DNA of 57,019 bases from NCBI GenBank assembly GCA_027307195.1, contig DAHUXL010000157.1:1-57019 (forward strand), in the 5' to 3' direction. The notes beneath the pieces were generated by a model. It ran no database searches, had not been told where the DNA came from, and worked only from the letters and a program-made list of their open reading frames with translations. Below, piece by piece: positions 44,190 to 55,410 of the stretch. How positions within the stretch are numbered: position 1 is the first letter of the stretch; the number at the start of each line of letters is the position of its first letter. The position numbers and the translations under genes were made by a program. Source of the DNA: Rhodanobacter sp. (GTDB taxonomy: Bacteria > Pseudomonadota > Gammaproteobacteria > Xanthomonadales > Rhodanobacteraceae).

Positions 44190-44228
44190 AGGCCGAGCGC
44201 ACACCCTTCCTTCGAGCGGACTCACGCC

Positions 44229-44732
44229 ATGACGCCCATGACCCTCATCCGCCCCTTCCAGGAAACCGACTGGCCTGCCGTGTGGTCGATCCTGCACGCG
44301 ACCTTCCAGTCCGGCGACACTCTCGCCAACTCCCCGCACAGCACCGAGGCTGAAACATGCCAGGCCTGGGTGGCGCTGCCGGCCGCGACCTTCGTGGCCT
44401 GTTCGCCCGACGGACGGGTGGTGGGCAGCTATATCCTCAAGCCGAACCAGCCGGGTCTGGGCGGGCACGTCTGCAATGCTGGCTACGTCGTCGCTGCCGA
44501 CGCGCAGGGCCAGGGCATTGCCTCGACGATGTGCGAGCACTCGCAAGCTCAGGCGTTGTCGATGGGCTTTCTGGCGATGCAGTTCAACCTGGTGGTATCG
44601 ACCAACGAACGCGCCGTTCGACTGTGGAAGCGACTCGGCTTCACCGTGGTCGGCACGCTGCCGCGGGCGTTCCGGCACCAGCGCCTTGGCTTCGTCGATG
44701 CCCTGGTCATGTTCAAGGAGCTGGCAGGTTGA
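44229..44732 (+). CDS. GNAT family N-acetyltransferase
   Basis: A 167-residue GNAT. Motif A is YVVAADAQGQGIASTMCEHS (Q-G-x-G-x-A), followed by MQFNLVVSTNERAVRLWKRL and GFTVVGTLPRAFRH, the usual Asn-x-x-A-x-x-L-x-x-x-x-GF element. ATG 44229 is used; the ATG at 44238 (MTLIRPFQ) is an alternative. Its GC-rich composition matches the chromosome, and no attC separates it from cassette 4, so it marks the right edge of the integron island. The substrate is unknown. Confidence 0.82.
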   Translation: MTPMTLIRPFQETDWPAVWSILHATFQSGDTLANSPHSTEAETCQAWVALPAATFVACSPDGRVVGSYILKPNQPGLGGHVCNAGYVVAADAQGQGIASTMCEHSQAQALSMGFLAMQFNLVVSTNERAVRLWKRLGFTVVGTLPRAFRHQRLGFVDALVMFKELAG

Positions 44733-44936
44733 CCGTTCCATCGTCGCAGCTTCCTGCGGCCTGCGCGTCAACTGGTAAACGTGCGGACTTATGCATCGGT
44801 TTAACTTCGCTGCGTGCAGGCTGGAAAGTAGACCCGATGTCCGGCATGTTGCAGGCTCACACATGCCGCCGCCTCGGCTGCACCACGCGCCGCGCCAATG
44901 ACGGCGTCCGCCAGCCCCATGGAGAGAACAACCGCT

Positions 44937-46343
44937 ATGCCGACACCCCGCTCGGATGCCCTGGTCTTTTTCGGCGCCACTGGCGACCTGGCCTACAAGC
45001 AGATCTTCCCCGCGCTGCAGGCGATGATGCTGCGCGACGGGCTGGACCTGCCGATCATCGGCGTGGCGCATTCCGGCTGGAGCGTGGAGCAGCTGCGCCA
45101 GCGTGCGCATGACAGCCTGGCGCAGGCGGCGAAAAATCACGGCGGCGACGTCGATGAGGCCGCTTTTGCGAAGTTCTCGGCGCGCCTGCAGTACGTCGAT
45201 GGCGACTACAACGATCCGGCCACGTTCACCCACTTGAAGCAGGTGCTGGGCAGCGCCAAGGCGCCGCTGCATTACCTGGCGATACCGCCAAGCCTGTTCG
45301 GCGTGGTGGTGAAGAACCTGCAGCAGGCCGGCTGTGCCGACAACGCGCGGGTGGTGGTGGAGAAACCGTTCGGTCGCGACCTGGCTTCGGCACAGGCGCT
45401 CAATCGCACGCTGCACGAGGTGTTCCCGGAGTCCGCGATCTTCCGCATCGACCACTACCTGGGCAAGGAGCCGGTGCAGAACCTGCTGTATTTCCGCTTC
45501 GCCAACACCGTGCTGGAGCCGGTGTGGAACAACCGCTATGTCGACAGCGTGCAGATCACCATGGCCGAGCAGTTCGGCGTGGATGGTCGTGGCAGCTTCT
45601 ACGAGGGCGTCGGCGCGATCCGCGACGTGCTGCAGAACCACCTGCTGCAGGTGACCTCGCTGCTGGCGATGGATGCGCCGATCGGCAACGACCCGGTCTC
45701 GCTCAATGCGGAGAAGCTGCGACTGTTCCGCGCGATGCGCCCGCTCGATCCGGCCGAAGTGGTGCGTGGCCAGTTCAGCGGCTATCGCAAGGTCGACGGC
45801 GTGGCGCCGGATTCCAACGTGGAGACCTTCGTGGCGCTGTGCCTGCACATCGACACCTGGCGCTGGGCCGGCGTGCCGTTCTATATCCGCGCCGGCAAGA
45901 ACCTGCCGATCACCACCACCGAGGTGATGGTGGACATGAAGGCGCCGCCACTGTCGGTGTTCGACGAAATCGGCGCGCCACAATCGAACTACTTCCGCTT
46001 CCGGCTCAGCCCCGAGGTGATCATTGCCGAGGGCATGCGGGTGAAGAAACCCGGCGAGGCGATGCAGGGCGAACCGGTGGAACTGGTGGCGCGACATCGT
46101 GCGGAGCCGGAGAAGCCGCCGTACGAACGGCTGCTCGCCGACGCGATCCGCGGCGACAACGCGCTGTTCACCAGCGACGAATGCGTCGAGGCCGCGTGGG
46201 CGGTGGTCGATCGCGTACTGCAACATCCGGGAGGCGTGAGCTTCTACGAACCGGGCAGCTGGGGGCCGGCCGAGGCCGCGAAGATCGTCAGCAGTGCCGA
46301 GGGCTGGCACGACCCGCAAGCCGAGGCGAGCGAACCATGTTGA
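44937..46343 (+). CDS. zwf: Glucose-6-phosphate 1-dehydrogenase
   Basis: Oxidises glucose 6-phosphate to 6-phosphogluconolactone with NAD(P)+, the entry to the pentose phosphate and Entner-Doudoroff routes. The 468-residue product has the nucleotide loop GATGDLA (13-19), the active-site RIDHYLGKE (170-178, with K177 and the catalytic His in DHY) and the [11 protein letters not shown] segment. ATG 44937 has a strong ribosome site (GGAGAG) and matches the homology start; in-frame starts upstream add unrelated residues. It is the first gene of the zwf-HAD-tal-pgi-pgm-tkt operon and overlaps the next gene by 7 bp. Confidence 0.96.
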   Translation: MPTPRSDALVFFGATGDLAYKQIFPALQAMMLRDGLDLPIIGVAHSGWSVEQLRQRAHDSLAQAAKNHGGDVDEAAFAKFSARLQYVDGDYNDPATFTHLKQVLGSAKAPLHYLAIPPSLFGVVVKNLQQAGCADNARVVVEKPFGRDLASAQALNRTLHEVFPESAIFRIDHYLGKEPVQNLLYFRFANTVLEPVWNNRYVDSVQITMAEQFGVDGRGSFYEGVGAIRDVLQNHLLQVTSLLAMDAPIGNDPVSLNAEKLRLFRAMRPLDPAEVVRGQFSGYRKVDGVAPDSNVETFVALCLHIDTWRWAGVPFYIRAGKNLPITTTEVMVDMKAPPLSVFDEIGAPQSNYFRFRLSPEVIIAEGMRVKKPGEAMQGEPVELVARHRAEPEKPPYERLLADAIRGDNALFTSDECVEAAWAVVDRVLQHPGGVSFYEPGSWGPAEAAKIVSSAEGWHDPQAEASEPC

Positions 46344-47062
46344 GCAGCCACACTCCCGCCACCGCATCGGTGGCCGCTTCGTTGGTATTCCTGCTCGATG
46401 TCGACAACACCCTGCTCGACAACGACCGCTTCGGCGCCGATCTGGGCGACACGCTGGAGCACGCGTTCGGCGCGACCGAGCGCGAGCGCTACTGGGCGAT
46501 CTACGGACAGCTGCGCGACGAGCTGGGCTATGCCGATTACCTGGGCGCCTTGCAGCGCTTCCGCGTCGGCCTCGACAACGAGCCATCGCTGCTGCAGATG
46601 TCGAAGTACCTGCTGGACTATCCGTTCGCCGACCGGCTGTACCCGCACGCGCTGGAAACCGTCGCCCACCTGCGCACGCTGGGCCCGACGGTCATCCTGT
46701 CCGACGGCGACGTGGTGTTCCAGCCGCGCAAGATCCAGCACGCCGGGCTGTGGGACGCGCTGCGCGGCGAGGTGCTGATCTATGTGCACAAACAGCAGAT
46801 GCTGGTGGCCATGCAGCAGCGTCACCCGGCCGCGCACTACGTGATGGTTGACGACAAGCCGCAGATCCTCGCCGACATGAAACAGCGCATGGGCCACAAG
46901 CTGACCACGGTGTTCGTGGAACAGGGCCACTACGCCGCGCAGGCGCCGGAAGGCGTGCGCGCGGCAGCCGATATCCGCATCGCGTGCATCGGTGATCTGC
47001 GCGAGCGTAAGCTTGCTGATTTCCTGCCCGACGCGCCCGTCATCAACCTTCCGGCAGACTGA
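46337..47062 (+). CDS. HAD superfamily hydrolase
   Basis: A 241-residue predicted phosphatase of the HAD fold. Motif I is [11 protein letters not shown] (D21, D23), motif II is VILSDGD and motif IV is VMVDDKPQ, with a helical cap between about residues 30 and 110. The start overlaps the zwf stop by 7 bp, so it is embedded in the sugar-phosphate operon. A sugar phosphate, or repair of a damaged sugar phosphate, is a reasonable guess for the substrate, but the sequence does not show it. Confidence 0.85.
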   Translation: MLSSHTPATASVAASLVFLLDVDNTLLDNDRFGADLGDTLEHAFGATERERYWAIYGQLRDELGYADYLGALQRFRVGLDNEPSLLQMSKYLLDYPFADRLYPHALETVAHLRTLGPTVILSDGDVVFQPRKIQHAGLWDALRGEVLIYVHKQQMLVAMQQRHPAAHYVMVDDKPQILADMKQRMGHKLTTVFVEQGHYAAQAPEGVRAAADIRIACIGDLRERKLADFLPDAPVINLPAD

Positions 47063-47102
47063 AACATCCCGCCTCGAATCGAACTGAAGTCATGGAGCAA
47101 GC

Positions 47103-48206
47103 ATGAAAGCGACCCGTCAACTGCACGAACTCGGCCAGAGCCTGTGGCTGGACAACATCACCCGTACCCTGCTCGACGACGGCACGCTGGCGCGCTACAT
47201 CGCCGAGGATTCGGTCACCGGGCTGACCTCGAACCCGAGCATCTTCGACGCCGCGATCGGCGACGGCGATGCCTACGACGCCGGCGTGCACGCCAAGACC
47301 CTGGCCGGCCTGTCGGGCGAGGAACTGTTCACCGAGCTGGCGCTCGAGGACCTGCGCCGCGCCGCCGACCTGTTCCGGCCGATCTTCGATGCCACCGATC
47401 GCATCGACGGCTGGGTCTCGATGGAAGTCTCGCCGCTGCTGGCCGCCGACACTGCCGGCTCGATCGCGGCGGCGAAACAGATCCACAGCCAGGGACAACG
47501 CGACAACCTGTTCGTGAAGATTCCCGGCACGCCCGAAGGCATTCCGGCGATCGAGGAAGCGATCTTCCTCGGCATCCCGATCAACGTCACCCTGCTGTTC
47601 TCCTGCGCGCAGTACGTGGCCGTCGCCGAGGCCTACATGCGCGGCATCGAGCGGCGCATCGCGGCCGGACTCGGTTCGCGCGTAGGCTCGGTCGCCTCGC
47701 TGTTCATCAGCCGCTGGGACGTGGCCAGCAACCCGCGGCTGCCGGCCGAACTGCACAACAAGCTCGGCATCGCGGTGGGTCAGCAGACTTACCGCGCTTA
47801 TCGCGAACTGCTCGCCTCGCCACGCTGGCAGAAACTTGAAGCCGCCGGCGCACAACCGCAGCGCCTGTTGTGGGCCAGCACCGGCACCAAGGACCCGTCC
47901 GCACCCGACACGCTGTACATCAGCGCGTTCGCCGCGCCCGACACCATCGACACGATGCCGGAGAAGACCCTGCTTGCGTTCGCCGACCACGGCCAGTTGC
48001 ACGGCGTGATGGCGACCGATGGCGGCGACGCCGATGCCACGCTGGCGCAGATCGGCAAGGCGGGCGTCGATATCGACGCGCTGGCGCTGAAGCTGCAGCA
48101 GGACGGTGCAGCGGCGTTCGTCAAATCCTGGCATCAGCTGCTGCAGCGGATTGCCGACAAGGCCAGCGCGCTGGCCGACAAATCGAAAGGACCCGCGCTG
48201 CGATGA
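47103..48206 (+). CDS. tal: Transaldolase
   Basis: Transfers dihydroxyacetone units between sedoheptulose 7-phosphate and glyceraldehyde 3-phosphate in the non-oxidative pentose phosphate pathway. At 367 residues it is the longer subfamily found in actinobacteria and many xanthomonads, not the ~317-residue TalB type. The Schiff-base Lys is K139 in [14 protein letters not shown], after [24 protein letters not shown] carries the N-terminal catalytic Asp region. The ATG is 40 bp after the HAD stop, and the stop overlaps the start of pgi (ATGA). Confidence 0.95.
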   Translation: MKATRQLHELGQSLWLDNITRTLLDDGTLARYIAEDSVTGLTSNPSIFDAAIGDGDAYDAGVHAKTLAGLSGEELFTELALEDLRRAADLFRPIFDATDRIDGWVSMEVSPLLAADTAGSIAAAKQIHSQGQRDNLFVKIPGTPEGIPAIEEAIFLGIPINVTLLFSCAQYVAVAEAYMRGIERRIAAGLGSRVGSVASLFISRWDVASNPRLPAELHNKLGIAVGQQTYRAYRELLASPRWQKLEAAGAQPQRLLWASTGTKDPSAPDTLYISAFAAPDTIDTMPEKTLLAFADHGQLHGVMATDGGDADATLAQIGKAGVDIDALALKLQQDGAAAFVKSWHQLLQRIADKASALADKSKGPALR

Positions 48207-49882
48207 GTCGCCCTGATCCCACCCAAGCTGGTCTCACCACCCTGCCGCAGTGGCAGGCGCTGCAACAGCACTTCGCCGCCATCGGCCCACTGCAGCTGCG
48301 CGAACTGTTCGCGGCTGATCCGCAGCGCGGCGAACGGCTCGTCATCGAGGACATCGGGCTGTATCTCGATTACTCCAAGCAGCGCGTCGACGCCGACACG
48401 CTGCGCCTGCTGCGCGAACTGGCCGTGGCCTGCGCGCTGCCGCAGCGGATCGAGGCGATGTTCCGCGGCGACAAGATCAACAGCACCGAGGGTCGCGCCG
48501 TGCTGCATGTGGCCTTGCGCGCGCCGGCGACGGAGAAAATCCTGGTCGATGGCCACGACGTGGTGCCGGATGTACATGAAGTGCTCGATCGCATGGCCGC
48601 GTTTTCCGAACGCGTGCGCAGCGGCGCGTGGCTGGGCCATACCGGCAAGCGCATCCGCAATGTGATCAGCATCGGCATCGGCGGCTCCGACCTCGGCCCG
48701 GTGATGGCGTATGAGGCGCTGCGCGATTACAGCCGTCGCGACATGACATTCCGCTTCGTCTCGAACGTGGATAGCACCGACTTCGCCGAAGCCGTGCGCG
48801 ATCTGGATGCAGCCGAGACCCTGTTCATCGTCTGCTCGAAGACGTTCACCACGCTGGAAACGCTGAGCAATGCGCACGCCGCACGTGCATGGAGCGTGGC
48901 GGCGCTGGGTGACGAGAAGTCCGTCGCGAAGCACTTCGTCGCCGTCTCCACCAACGCCGATGGCGTGGCGAAGTTCGGCATCGACACTGCGAACATGTTC
49001 GGTTTCTGGGACTGGGTCGGTGGGCGCTATTCGATGGATTCGTCGATCGGCCTTTCGACCATGCTGGCGATCGGCGCGGACGGCTTCCGCGAGATGCTGG
49101 CCGGCTTCCATGCGATGGACGAGCATTTCCGCCATGCGCCGCTGGAAAAGAATCTGCCCGTCCTGATGGGCATGTTGGCAGTCTGGAACAACAACTTCCT
49201 CGACGCCGCCACCGTGGCCGTGCTGCCGTACGAGCAATACCTGAAGCGCTTCCCTGCTTACCTGCAGCAGTTGACGATGGAGAGCAACGGCAAGCACGTG
49301 ACGCTCGACGGCGCGACGGTCGACTACAACACCGGCCCGATCTACTGGGGCGAACCGGGCACCAACGGCCAGCATTCGTTCTACCAGCTGATCCATCAGG
49401 GCACGCGCATCGTGCCGTGCGACTTCATCGGCTTCGGCCAGACGCTGAATCCGCTGCCGGCGCAGGGCGGTGGCGACCAGCACGACCTGCTGATGGCGAA
49501 CCTGATCGCGCAGGGCGAGGCGCTGGCATTCGGCAAGACCGCCGGCGAAGTGCGCGCCGAAGGCACGCCCGAGGCGCTGGTGCCGCACCGCATGTTCGAG
49601 GGCAACCGGCCCAGCACGACCATCCTCGCCGCGAAACTCACCCCGCACATCCTCGGCACGCTGATCGCGCTGTACGAGCACAGCGTATTCGTGCAGGGCG
49701 TGATCTGGGACATCGACTCGTTCGACCAGTGGGGCGTGGAGCTGGGCAAGCAGCTGGCCAAGACCACCATCGCCGAACTCGTCGCCGCGCACGAGCCGAA
49801 GCTCGCCCACGACAGTTCGACCAATGCCTTGATCCGCCGCTACCGGCAGCTGCGCGACGATGCCATTTCAGGAAAAGCATGA
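48203..49882 (+). CDS. pgi: Glucose-6-phosphate isomerase
   Basis: Interconverts glucose 6-phosphate and fructose 6-phosphate. The 559-residue enzyme has [27 protein letters not shown], the active-site Glu region [31 protein letters not shown] and the C-terminal catalytic Lys region [15 protein letters not shown]. The ATG at 48203 overlaps the tal stop by 4 bp, and its own stop overlaps pgm by 4 bp. Linking zwf, tal, pgi and tkt in one transcript allows cycling of triose and hexose phosphates back through G6P. Confidence 0.97.
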   Translation: MSRPDPTQAGLTTLPQWQALQQHFAAIGPLQLRELFAADPQRGERLVIEDIGLYLDYSKQRVDADTLRLLRELAVACALPQRIEAMFRGDKINSTEGRAVLHVALRAPATEKILVDGHDVVPDVHEVLDRMAAFSERVRSGAWLGHTGKRIRNVISIGIGGSDLGPVMAYEALRDYSRRDMTFRFVSNVDSTDFAEAVRDLDAAETLFIVCSKTFTTLETLSNAHAARAWSVAALGDEKSVAKHFVAVSTNADGVAKFGIDTANMFGFWDWVGGRYSMDSSIGLSTMLAIGADGFREMLAGFHAMDEHFRHAPLEKNLPVLMGMLAVWNNNFLDAATVAVLPYEQYLKRFPAYLQQLTMESNGKHVTLDGATVDYNTGPIYWGEPGTNGQHSFYQLIHQGTRIVPCDFIGFGQTLNPLPAQGGGDQHDLLMANLIAQGEALAFGKTAGEVRAEGTPEALVPHRMFEGNRPSTTILAAKLTPHILGTLIALYEHSVFVQGVIWDIDSFDQWGVELGKQLAKTTIAELVAAHEPKLAHDSSTNALIRRYRQLRDDAISGKA

Positions 49883-51525
49883 GTCAGAAAATCAGTCCAC
49901 TCGCCGGCAAGCCGGCACCGGCGTCGATCCTGGTCGACATCCCGAAGCTGCTCGCGGCCTATAGCGATCTGAAGCCCGATCCGTCGGTGGCCGCGCAGCG
50001 CGTGGCGTTCGGCACCTCCGGCCATCGTGGCAGCTCGTTCGAGCGCAGTTTCAACGAGTGGCACATCCTGGCGATCAGCCAGGCGATCTGCGAGTACCGC
50101 AAGTCGAAAGGCATCGATGGACCGCTGTTCATCGGCGCGGATACGCATGCGCTGTCGCAGCCCGCGTTCGAGAACGCGCTGGAAGTGCTGGCCGCGAACG
50201 GTGTGCAGACGATGATCTCCACCGGCGGCGAGTTCACCCCGACGCCGGCGATCTCGCACGCGATCCTGGTCTACAACAAAGGCCGCACCAGCGGTCTGGC
50301 CGACGGCATCGTGATCACGCCGTCGCACAATCCGCCGGACAACGGCGGCTTCAAGTACAACACGCCGAACGGCGGCCCGGCCGATACCGACATCACCGGC
50401 TGGGTGCAGAACCGCGCGAATGCGCTGCTCGAAGCCGGCCTGAAAGATGTGAAGCGGATACCGTTCGCGCAGGCGCGCCAGGCCGCCACGACGCACGAGC
50501 ACGATTACCTCAACACGTATGTCGCCGACCTTGCCAATATCATCGACTTCGATGTGATCCGCGGCGCCCGCGTGCACATGGGCGTCGATCCGCTGGGTGG
50601 CGCCGGCGTGCATTACTGGGCGCCGATCGCGGAGCGCTACAAGCTCGATCTCACCGTGGTCAGCACCGTGGTCGATCCGCAATTCGCCTTCATGAGCGTG
50701 GACTGGGACGGCAAGATCCGCATGGATCCGTCGTCGAAGTACGCGATGCAGCGGCTGATCGGATTGAAGGACACCTACGACGTCGCGTTCGCCTGCGACA
50801 CCGACCACGACCGCCACGGCATCGTCACCCGCAGCAACGGGCTGATGGAACCGAACCATTATTTGTCGGTGCTGATCGATTACCTGTACCAGCATCGGCC
50901 GCAGTGGAGCGCGAATGCCGCGGTCGGCAAGACCGTGGTCACCACCGCGCTGATCGACCGCGTGGTGAAGCGGATCGGGCGCAAGCTGTACGAAGTGCCG
51001 GTCGGCTTCAAGTGGTTTTCCGAAGGCCTGTTCGATGGCTCGCTCGGCTTCGGCTGCGAGGAGAGCGCCGGTGCGTCGCTGCTGCGCCGCGACGGCTCGG
51101 TCTGGACCACCGACAAGGACGGCCTGGTGCCGGCGCTGCTGTCGGCCGAGATCACCGCGCGGCAGGGCAAGGACCCGGGCGCGTTGTTCGCGCAGCTGAC
51201 CGACGCACTCGGCAAGCCGTTCGCCGATCGCGTCGAGGCCGCCGCCACGCCCGCGCAGAAAGCCAGGCTCGCGAAGCTTTCGCCCGATCAATTGAAGAGC
51301 AACCAGCTCGCCGGCGAGAAGATCTCGCATGTGCTGGACAAGGCGCCAGGCAACGGCGCCGCGATCGGCGGCATCAAGGTCGTCGCCGCCAGCGGCTGGT
51401 TCGCCGCGCGGCCGTCCGGCACCGAGGCGATCTACAAGATCTACGCGGAAAGCTTCAAGAGCGAAGACCACCTGCAGAGTCTGCTGAAGGAAGCCCAGAG
51501 CATCGTCGACGCCGCGCTCGCCTGA
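49879..51525 (+). CDS. pgm: Alpha-D-glucose phosphate-specific phosphoglucomutase
   Basis: Interconverts glucose 1- and 6-phosphate. The 548-residue length matches E. coli Pgm. The phosphoserine is S149 in [13 protein letters not shown], the metal loop DTDHDRHG (D307, D309, D311), the sugar loop GCEESAGAS and the phosphate loop [13 protein letters not shown] 49879 overlaps the pgi stop (ATGA). Together with the bifunctional mutase at 8903-11230 the organism has at least two enzymes for this step; this one lies in the pentose phosphate operon. Confidence 0.96.
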   Translation: MSQKISPLAGKPAPASILVDIPKLLAAYSDLKPDPSVAAQRVAFGTSGHRGSSFERSFNEWHILAISQAICEYRKSKGIDGPLFIGADTHALSQPAFENALEVLAANGVQTMISTGGEFTPTPAISHAILVYNKGRTSGLADGIVITPSHNPPDNGGFKYNTPNGGPADTDITGWVQNRANALLEAGLKDVKRIPFAQARQAATTHEHDYLNTYVADLANIIDFDVIRGARVHMGVDPLGGAGVHYWAPIAERYKLDLTVVSTVVDPQFAFMSVDWDGKIRMDPSSKYAMQRLIGLKDTYDVAFACDTDHDRHGIVTRSNGLMEPNHYLSVLIDYLYQHRPQWSANAAVGKTVVTTALIDRVVKRIGRKLYEVPVGFKWFSEGLFDGSLGFGCEESAGASLLRRDGSVWTTDKDGLVPALLSAEITARQGKDPGALFAQLTDALGKPFADRVEAAATPAQKARLAKLSPDQLKSNQLAGEKISHVLDKAPGNGAAIGGIKVVAASGWFAARPSGTEAIYKIYAESFKSEDHLQSLLKEAQSIVDAALA

Positions 51526-51565
51526 GTCGCGCGTTCATCCACTCCACGTCACCGAAGGCACCATC

Positions 51566-53614
51566 ATGTCCAATGCACTCGACCAGCAATGCATCAACAC
51601 GCTTCGCTTCCTGTCGGTGGACATGGTGCAGAAGGCCAACAGCGGGCATCCCGGCCTGCCGCTCGGCGCCGCGCCGATGGCGTATACGCTGTGGACGAAG
51701 CAGCTGAAGCATCACCCGGCCAATCCGCACTGGCCCGACCGCGACCGCTTCGTGCTGTCCGCCGGCCACGGCTCGGCGCTGCTGTACAGCCTGTTGCACG
51801 TGACTGGCTACGCGCTGTCGCTGGATGACATCAAGCAGTTCCGCCAGTGGGGCAGCAAGGCACCCGGGCATCCCGAATACGGCCATACGCCCGGCGTCGA
51901 AGTGACCACCGGGCCGCTCGGCCAGGGCCTGGCTAATGCGGTCGGCATGGCCATCGGCGAAGCACATCTGGCCGCACGCTACAACCGCGATGGCCATGAT
52001 GTGATCGACCACCGCACCTGGGCCATCGTCAGCGACGGCGACCTGATGGAAGGCGTCGCCAGCGAAGCCGCGTCACTGGCCGGGCATCTGAAACTCGGCA
52101 AGCTGGTCTGCCTGTACGACGACAACTACGTCACCCTCGCCGCCGGCACCGACATCACCTTCTCCGAGGATCGCGCCAGACGCTTCGAGGCGTATGGCTG
52201 GCAGACCATCCACGTGGCCGACGGCAACGACGTGGACGCGATCGGCGCTGCGCTGGAGGCCGCCCGCGCCGACACCACGCGACCGTCGCTGATCCTGGTG
52301 CGCACGCATATCGGTTTCGGCTCGCCCGAGCAGGACAGCTTCAAGGCCCACGGCTCGCCGCTCGGCGTCGAGGACACCAGGAAGACCAAGCAGAATCTCG
52401 GCTGGCCGCTCGAACCCGACTTCCTGATCCCGGAACCGGCGCTGGCGCATTTCCGCGAAGCATTGGACCAGGGCGCCAAAGTCGAGGCCGAATGGAATGG
52501 ACGTCTGGACGCCTATGCCAAGGCGTTCCCCGAGCTCGCGAAAGAACTGCAGGGTCGCCTGCGCGGCGAATTGCCGGCCGGCTGGGACGCGGACATTCCC
52601 GTGTTCCCCGCCGATGCCAAGGGCATCGCCACCCGCGTCGCCAGCGGCAAGGTGATGAATGCGCTCGCGCCGAAACTGCCGGCACTGTTCGGCGGCTCGG
52701 CGGATCTCGACTCGTCGACCCATACCAACCTGAAGGGACTCGGCGACTTCAACCCGACCGCCACGCCGGGACAGGACACGCAAGGTTCCGACAGCGCCGG
52801 CTGGAGCCACGCTGGCCGCAACCTGCACTTCGGCGTGCGCGAACACGCGATGGGCGCGATCACCAATGGGCTGGCCGTGCATGGCGGCTTCCTGCCCTAC
52901 GGCTCGACCTTCCTGATCTTCTCCGACTACATGCGCCCGGCGATCCGTCTCGCCGCGCTGATGGGCGTGCACGTGGTACACGTGTTCACCCACGACAGCA
53001 TCGCGCTGGGCGAGGACGGCCCCACCCACCAGCCGGTGGAACAGCTGGCCAGCCTGCGTGCAATCCCCAACCTCACCGTGATCCGCCCCGCCGATGCGAA
53101 CGAAACGGCGGTGGCATGGAAGGTGGCGGTGGCATCGGAAAAGCATCCGGTGCTGCTGGCACTGACCCGGCAGGATCTGCCCACGCTCGACCGCGCCCGT
53201 TACGCCAGTGCGGACGGCGTGCGCCATGGTGCCTATGTGCTGAGCGACGCGAAGGACGGCAAGCCGTCACTGATCCTGATCGCCAGCGGCTCCGAAGTTG
53301 CCCTGATCCTCGCCGCCGCCGACCAGCTGCAGGCCGAAGGCATCGCCGTGCGCTGTGTGTCGATGCCGAGCTGGGAACTGTACGACGCGCAGCCGCAGAG
53401 CTACCGCGATCAGGTACTGCCGCCGAACGTCTCCGCGCGACTCGCGGTGGAACTGGGTGTCTCGCAGGGCTGGGATCGCTACGTCGGCGCCCAGGGCGAC
53501 ATGCTCGGCATCGACCGCTTCGGCGCCTCCGCGCCGGCCAGCGTGTTGTTGCGCGAATACGGCTTCACCGTCGACAACGTGGTGAAACGGGCTCACGCCT
53601 TGCTCGGGCGCTGA
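51566..53614 (+). CDS. tkt: Transketolase
   Basis: Thiamine diphosphate enzyme of the non-oxidative pentose phosphate pathway. The 682-residue protein has [15 protein letters not shown] at the N-terminus, the TPP/metal motif [20 protein letters not shown] (D157) ending near [14 protein letters not shown], the catalytic Glu region [15 protein letters not shown], the [20 protein letters not shown] loop and a C-terminal domain. Start ATG 51566 is 40 bp after the pgm stop. It is the last gene of the operon; no clear terminator is seen directly after it. Confidence 0.97.
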   Translation: MSNALDQQCINTLRFLSVDMVQKANSGHPGLPLGAAPMAYTLWTKQLKHHPANPHWPDRDRFVLSAGHGSALLYSLLHVTGYALSLDDIKQFRQWGSKAPGHPEYGHTPGVEVTTGPLGQGLANAVGMAIGEAHLAARYNRDGHDVIDHRTWAIVSDGDLMEGVASEAASLAGHLKLGKLVCLYDDNYVTLAAGTDITFSEDRARRFEAYGWQTIHVADGNDVDAIGAALEAARADTTRPSLILVRTHIGFGSPEQDSFKAHGSPLGVEDTRKTKQNLGWPLEPDFLIPEPALAHFREALDQGAKVEAEWNGRLDAYAKAFPELAKELQGRLRGELPAGWDADIPVFPADAKGIATRVASGKVMNALAPKLPALFGGSADLDSSTHTNLKGLGDFNPTATPGQDTQGSDSAGWSHAGRNLHFGVREHAMGAITNGLAVHGGFLPYGSTFLIFSDYMRPAIRLAALMGVHVVHVFTHDSIALGEDGPTHQPVEQLASLRAIPNLTVIRPADANETAVAWKVAVASEKHPVLLALTRQDLPTLDRARYASADGVRHGAYVLSDAKDGKPSLILIASGSEVALILAAADQLQAEGIAVRCVSMPSWELYDAQPQSYRDQVLPPNVSARLAVELGVSQGWDRYVGAQGDMLGIDRFGASAPASVLLREYGFTVDNVVKRAHALLGR

Positions 53615-53733
53615 ACATCCGCCACGACAGCCAGCGTGCCGGGCAAGCGGCCCGGTACCTCTGGCTGCCGAAGTACTCCGCTCGTAGCGGCTGGAGTGGC
53701 CGCGGGCAAGGCCTGATCCGGACCCCAAGCGGT

Positions 53734-53763
53734 TTGGCCGCATATATGTCCATAACATATATC
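53734..53763 (+). promoter_or_regulatory. Efflux operon promoter overlapped by a palindromic operator
   Basis: A perfect inverted repeat ATATATGT-CCATA-ACATATAT (53742-53762) stands out in GC-rich surroundings. It fills the spacer between TTGGCC (53734-53739) and TATATC (53758-53763), 18 bp apart. A repressor (TetR-, MarR- or PadR-like) bound here would block transcription of the RND genes. No regulator gene is in the window. Confidence 0.6.
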
Positions 53764-53819
53764 TGAACTGTTCGGTGTGTTATTGTCCCGGCCGGCCTCC
53801 CCCTGCCCGGGTCACTCCC

Positions 53820-55328
53820 TTGTCCAGTCTCCTGTCCGATTCGAAGCCCGCCTTGCTTGCCGGCACCGCTCGCGCCCTCGCGTTGCTGGCGGGCCTGTCC
53901 GTCGCCGGTTGTGCGGTCGGTCCCGACTACCATCGCCCGGACGCGCCGCCGGTGGATCGCTATACGGTGCAACCATTGCCTGCCGCCACCATCACCGCCA
54001 AAGCCGCCGACGGCGATGCACAGCGCTTTCTGCAGGGTCGCGACGTGCCCGCGCGCTGGTGGACGACGTTCGACAACGCCGAGCTGACCCGTCGGGTGAA
54101 CACCGCACTCGCGCACAGTCCGTCGATTGCCTCGGCCCAGGCCGCCTTGCGCCAGGCCCAGGAGAACGCCGGCGCAGCACGCGGCGGCCTGTTTCCGTCG
54201 GCGGATCTGGGCGCTGGCGCCACCCGCCAGAAGCTGTCGGCTGCACAAGCGGGCACAAGCGGCGCCGTGGGCCCATACACGGTGTACAACGCCACGGTCA
54301 GTGTCGGCTACACCATGGATCTGTTCGGTGGCGTGCGCCGCGGGATCGAGGCGCAGTTGGCCCAGGCGGACTATCAGCAGGCGCAACTCGACACCACGTA
54401 TCTGGCGCTGACCGCCAACGTGGTCACCACGTCGCTGCAGGAAGCGTCGTTGCGCGAGCAGGTGCGGGCGACCGAACAGATCGTCGACATGCAGCGGGAG
54501 AGCCTGGACATCGCCGAGAAGCAGCTGAAGATCGGCGCGAAGTCGCTGTCCGACACGCTGGCGGTGCGCTCGCAACTGGCAGCCACCGAGGCAACCTTGC
54601 CACCGCTGCGCGCGCAGCTCGCCGCGACCCGCAACCAGCTGGCCAGCTATCTCGGCACCACGCCGGCGCAACTGCAACTGGAGCCGCTGACGCTGGACGC
54701 GATCACCTTGCCAGCGGATATCCCGGTCAGCCTGCCGTCCAGCCTGGTCGAGCAGCGCCCGGACATCCGCGCCGCATCGGCGCAGCTGCATGCGGCCTCG
54801 GCCCAGGTCGGCGTCGCCACCGCGGCGATGCTGCCGCAGATCACGCTGTCCGGCAGCGCCGGATCGCAGGCGCTGCGGGCCGGCGACCTGTTCTCCGCCG
54901 GTACCGGTGCCTGGTCGCTGGGTCTCGGCCTGACCCAGCCGTTGTTCCATGGCGGTGAACTGCGGCACAAGAAGCGTGCTGCCGAAGCCGGCATGGACAA
55001 GGCGGTGGCGGACTGGCAGCAGACTGTGCTGAACGCGTTCCAGAACGTCGCCGATGCGCTGCAGGCCTTGCAATACGACGCGCAGGGTCTGGCCGCGCAA
55101 GCCATCGCCGATAGCACCGCGTCGCAGCAGGTTGGCCTCGCCCGTCAGCAATTCCGGCTCGGTGCGACCGGCTATCTCAACCTGCTCGAGGCCGAACGCA
55201 GCTATCAGCAGGCGCGTATCGGACTGATCCGGGCGCGCAGCGCACGGCTGGCCGATACCGCCGCGCTGTATGCCGCACTCGGTGGCGGCTGGCGCAGCGA
55301 CACCCAGGTAGCCAGCCAGAAGCCATAG
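53820..55328 (+). CDS. RND efflux outer-membrane lipoprotein (OprM/NodT family)
   Basis: A TolC-like channel that carries substrates from the RND pump across the outer membrane. The 502-residue product begins with a lipoprotein signal (ALLAGLSVAGC, acylated C31) followed by the family hallmark AVGPDYHRP, then two outer-membrane efflux protein repeats with long helices (e.g. LASYLGTTPAQLQLEPLTLD; LGLTQPLFHGGELRHKKRAA). The start is uncertain: TTG 53820 places the signal peptide normally and lies downstream of the promoter, while GTG 53775 would be almost at the transcription start. First gene of the efflux operon. Confidence 0.9.
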   Translation: MSSLLSDSKPALLAGTARALALLAGLSVAGCAVGPDYHRPDAPPVDRYTVQPLPAATITAKAADGDAQRFLQGRDVPARWWTTFDNAELTRRVNTALAHSPSIASAQAALRQAQENAGAARGGLFPSADLGAGATRQKLSAAQAGTSGAVGPYTVYNATVSVGYTMDLFGGVRRGIEAQLAQADYQQAQLDTTYLALTANVVTTSLQEASLREQVRATEQIVDMQRESLDIAEKQLKIGAKSLSDTLAVRSQLAATEATLPPLRAQLAATRNQLASYLGTTPAQLQLEPLTLDAITLPADIPVSLPSSLVEQRPDIRAASAQLHAASAQVGVATAAMLPQITLSGSAGSQALRAGDLFSAGTGAWSLGLGLTQPLFHGGELRHKKRAAEAGMDKAVADWQQTVLNAFQNVADALQALQYDAQGLAAQAIADSTASQQVGLARQQFRLGATGYLNLLEAERSYQQARIGLIRARSARLADTAALYAALGGGWRSDTQVASQKP

Positions 55329-55342
55329 CTCTATCACCGAGT

Positions 55343-55364
55343 GCGGACAGGATGTCCGCTTTTT
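55343..55364 (+). terminator. Intrinsic terminator/attenuator between efflux genes
   Basis: A perfect stem GCGGACA-GGA-TGTCCGC (55343-55359) is followed by TTTTT (55360-55364), 15 bp after the outer-membrane protein stop and 46 bp before the adaptor start. As a partial terminator it would lower adaptor and pump mRNA relative to the channel, or be read through under induction. Confidence 0.7.
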
Positions 55365-55410
55365 GACTTTCGCGATCGTGGATGATCGCAATAACCCGAG
55401 GAGTTCGCGC

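Noticed and set aside
44190-44228. A fourth attC between the cupin and the GNAT gene
   Set aside because: No GTTRRRY or RYYYAAC pair is present in this short stretch.
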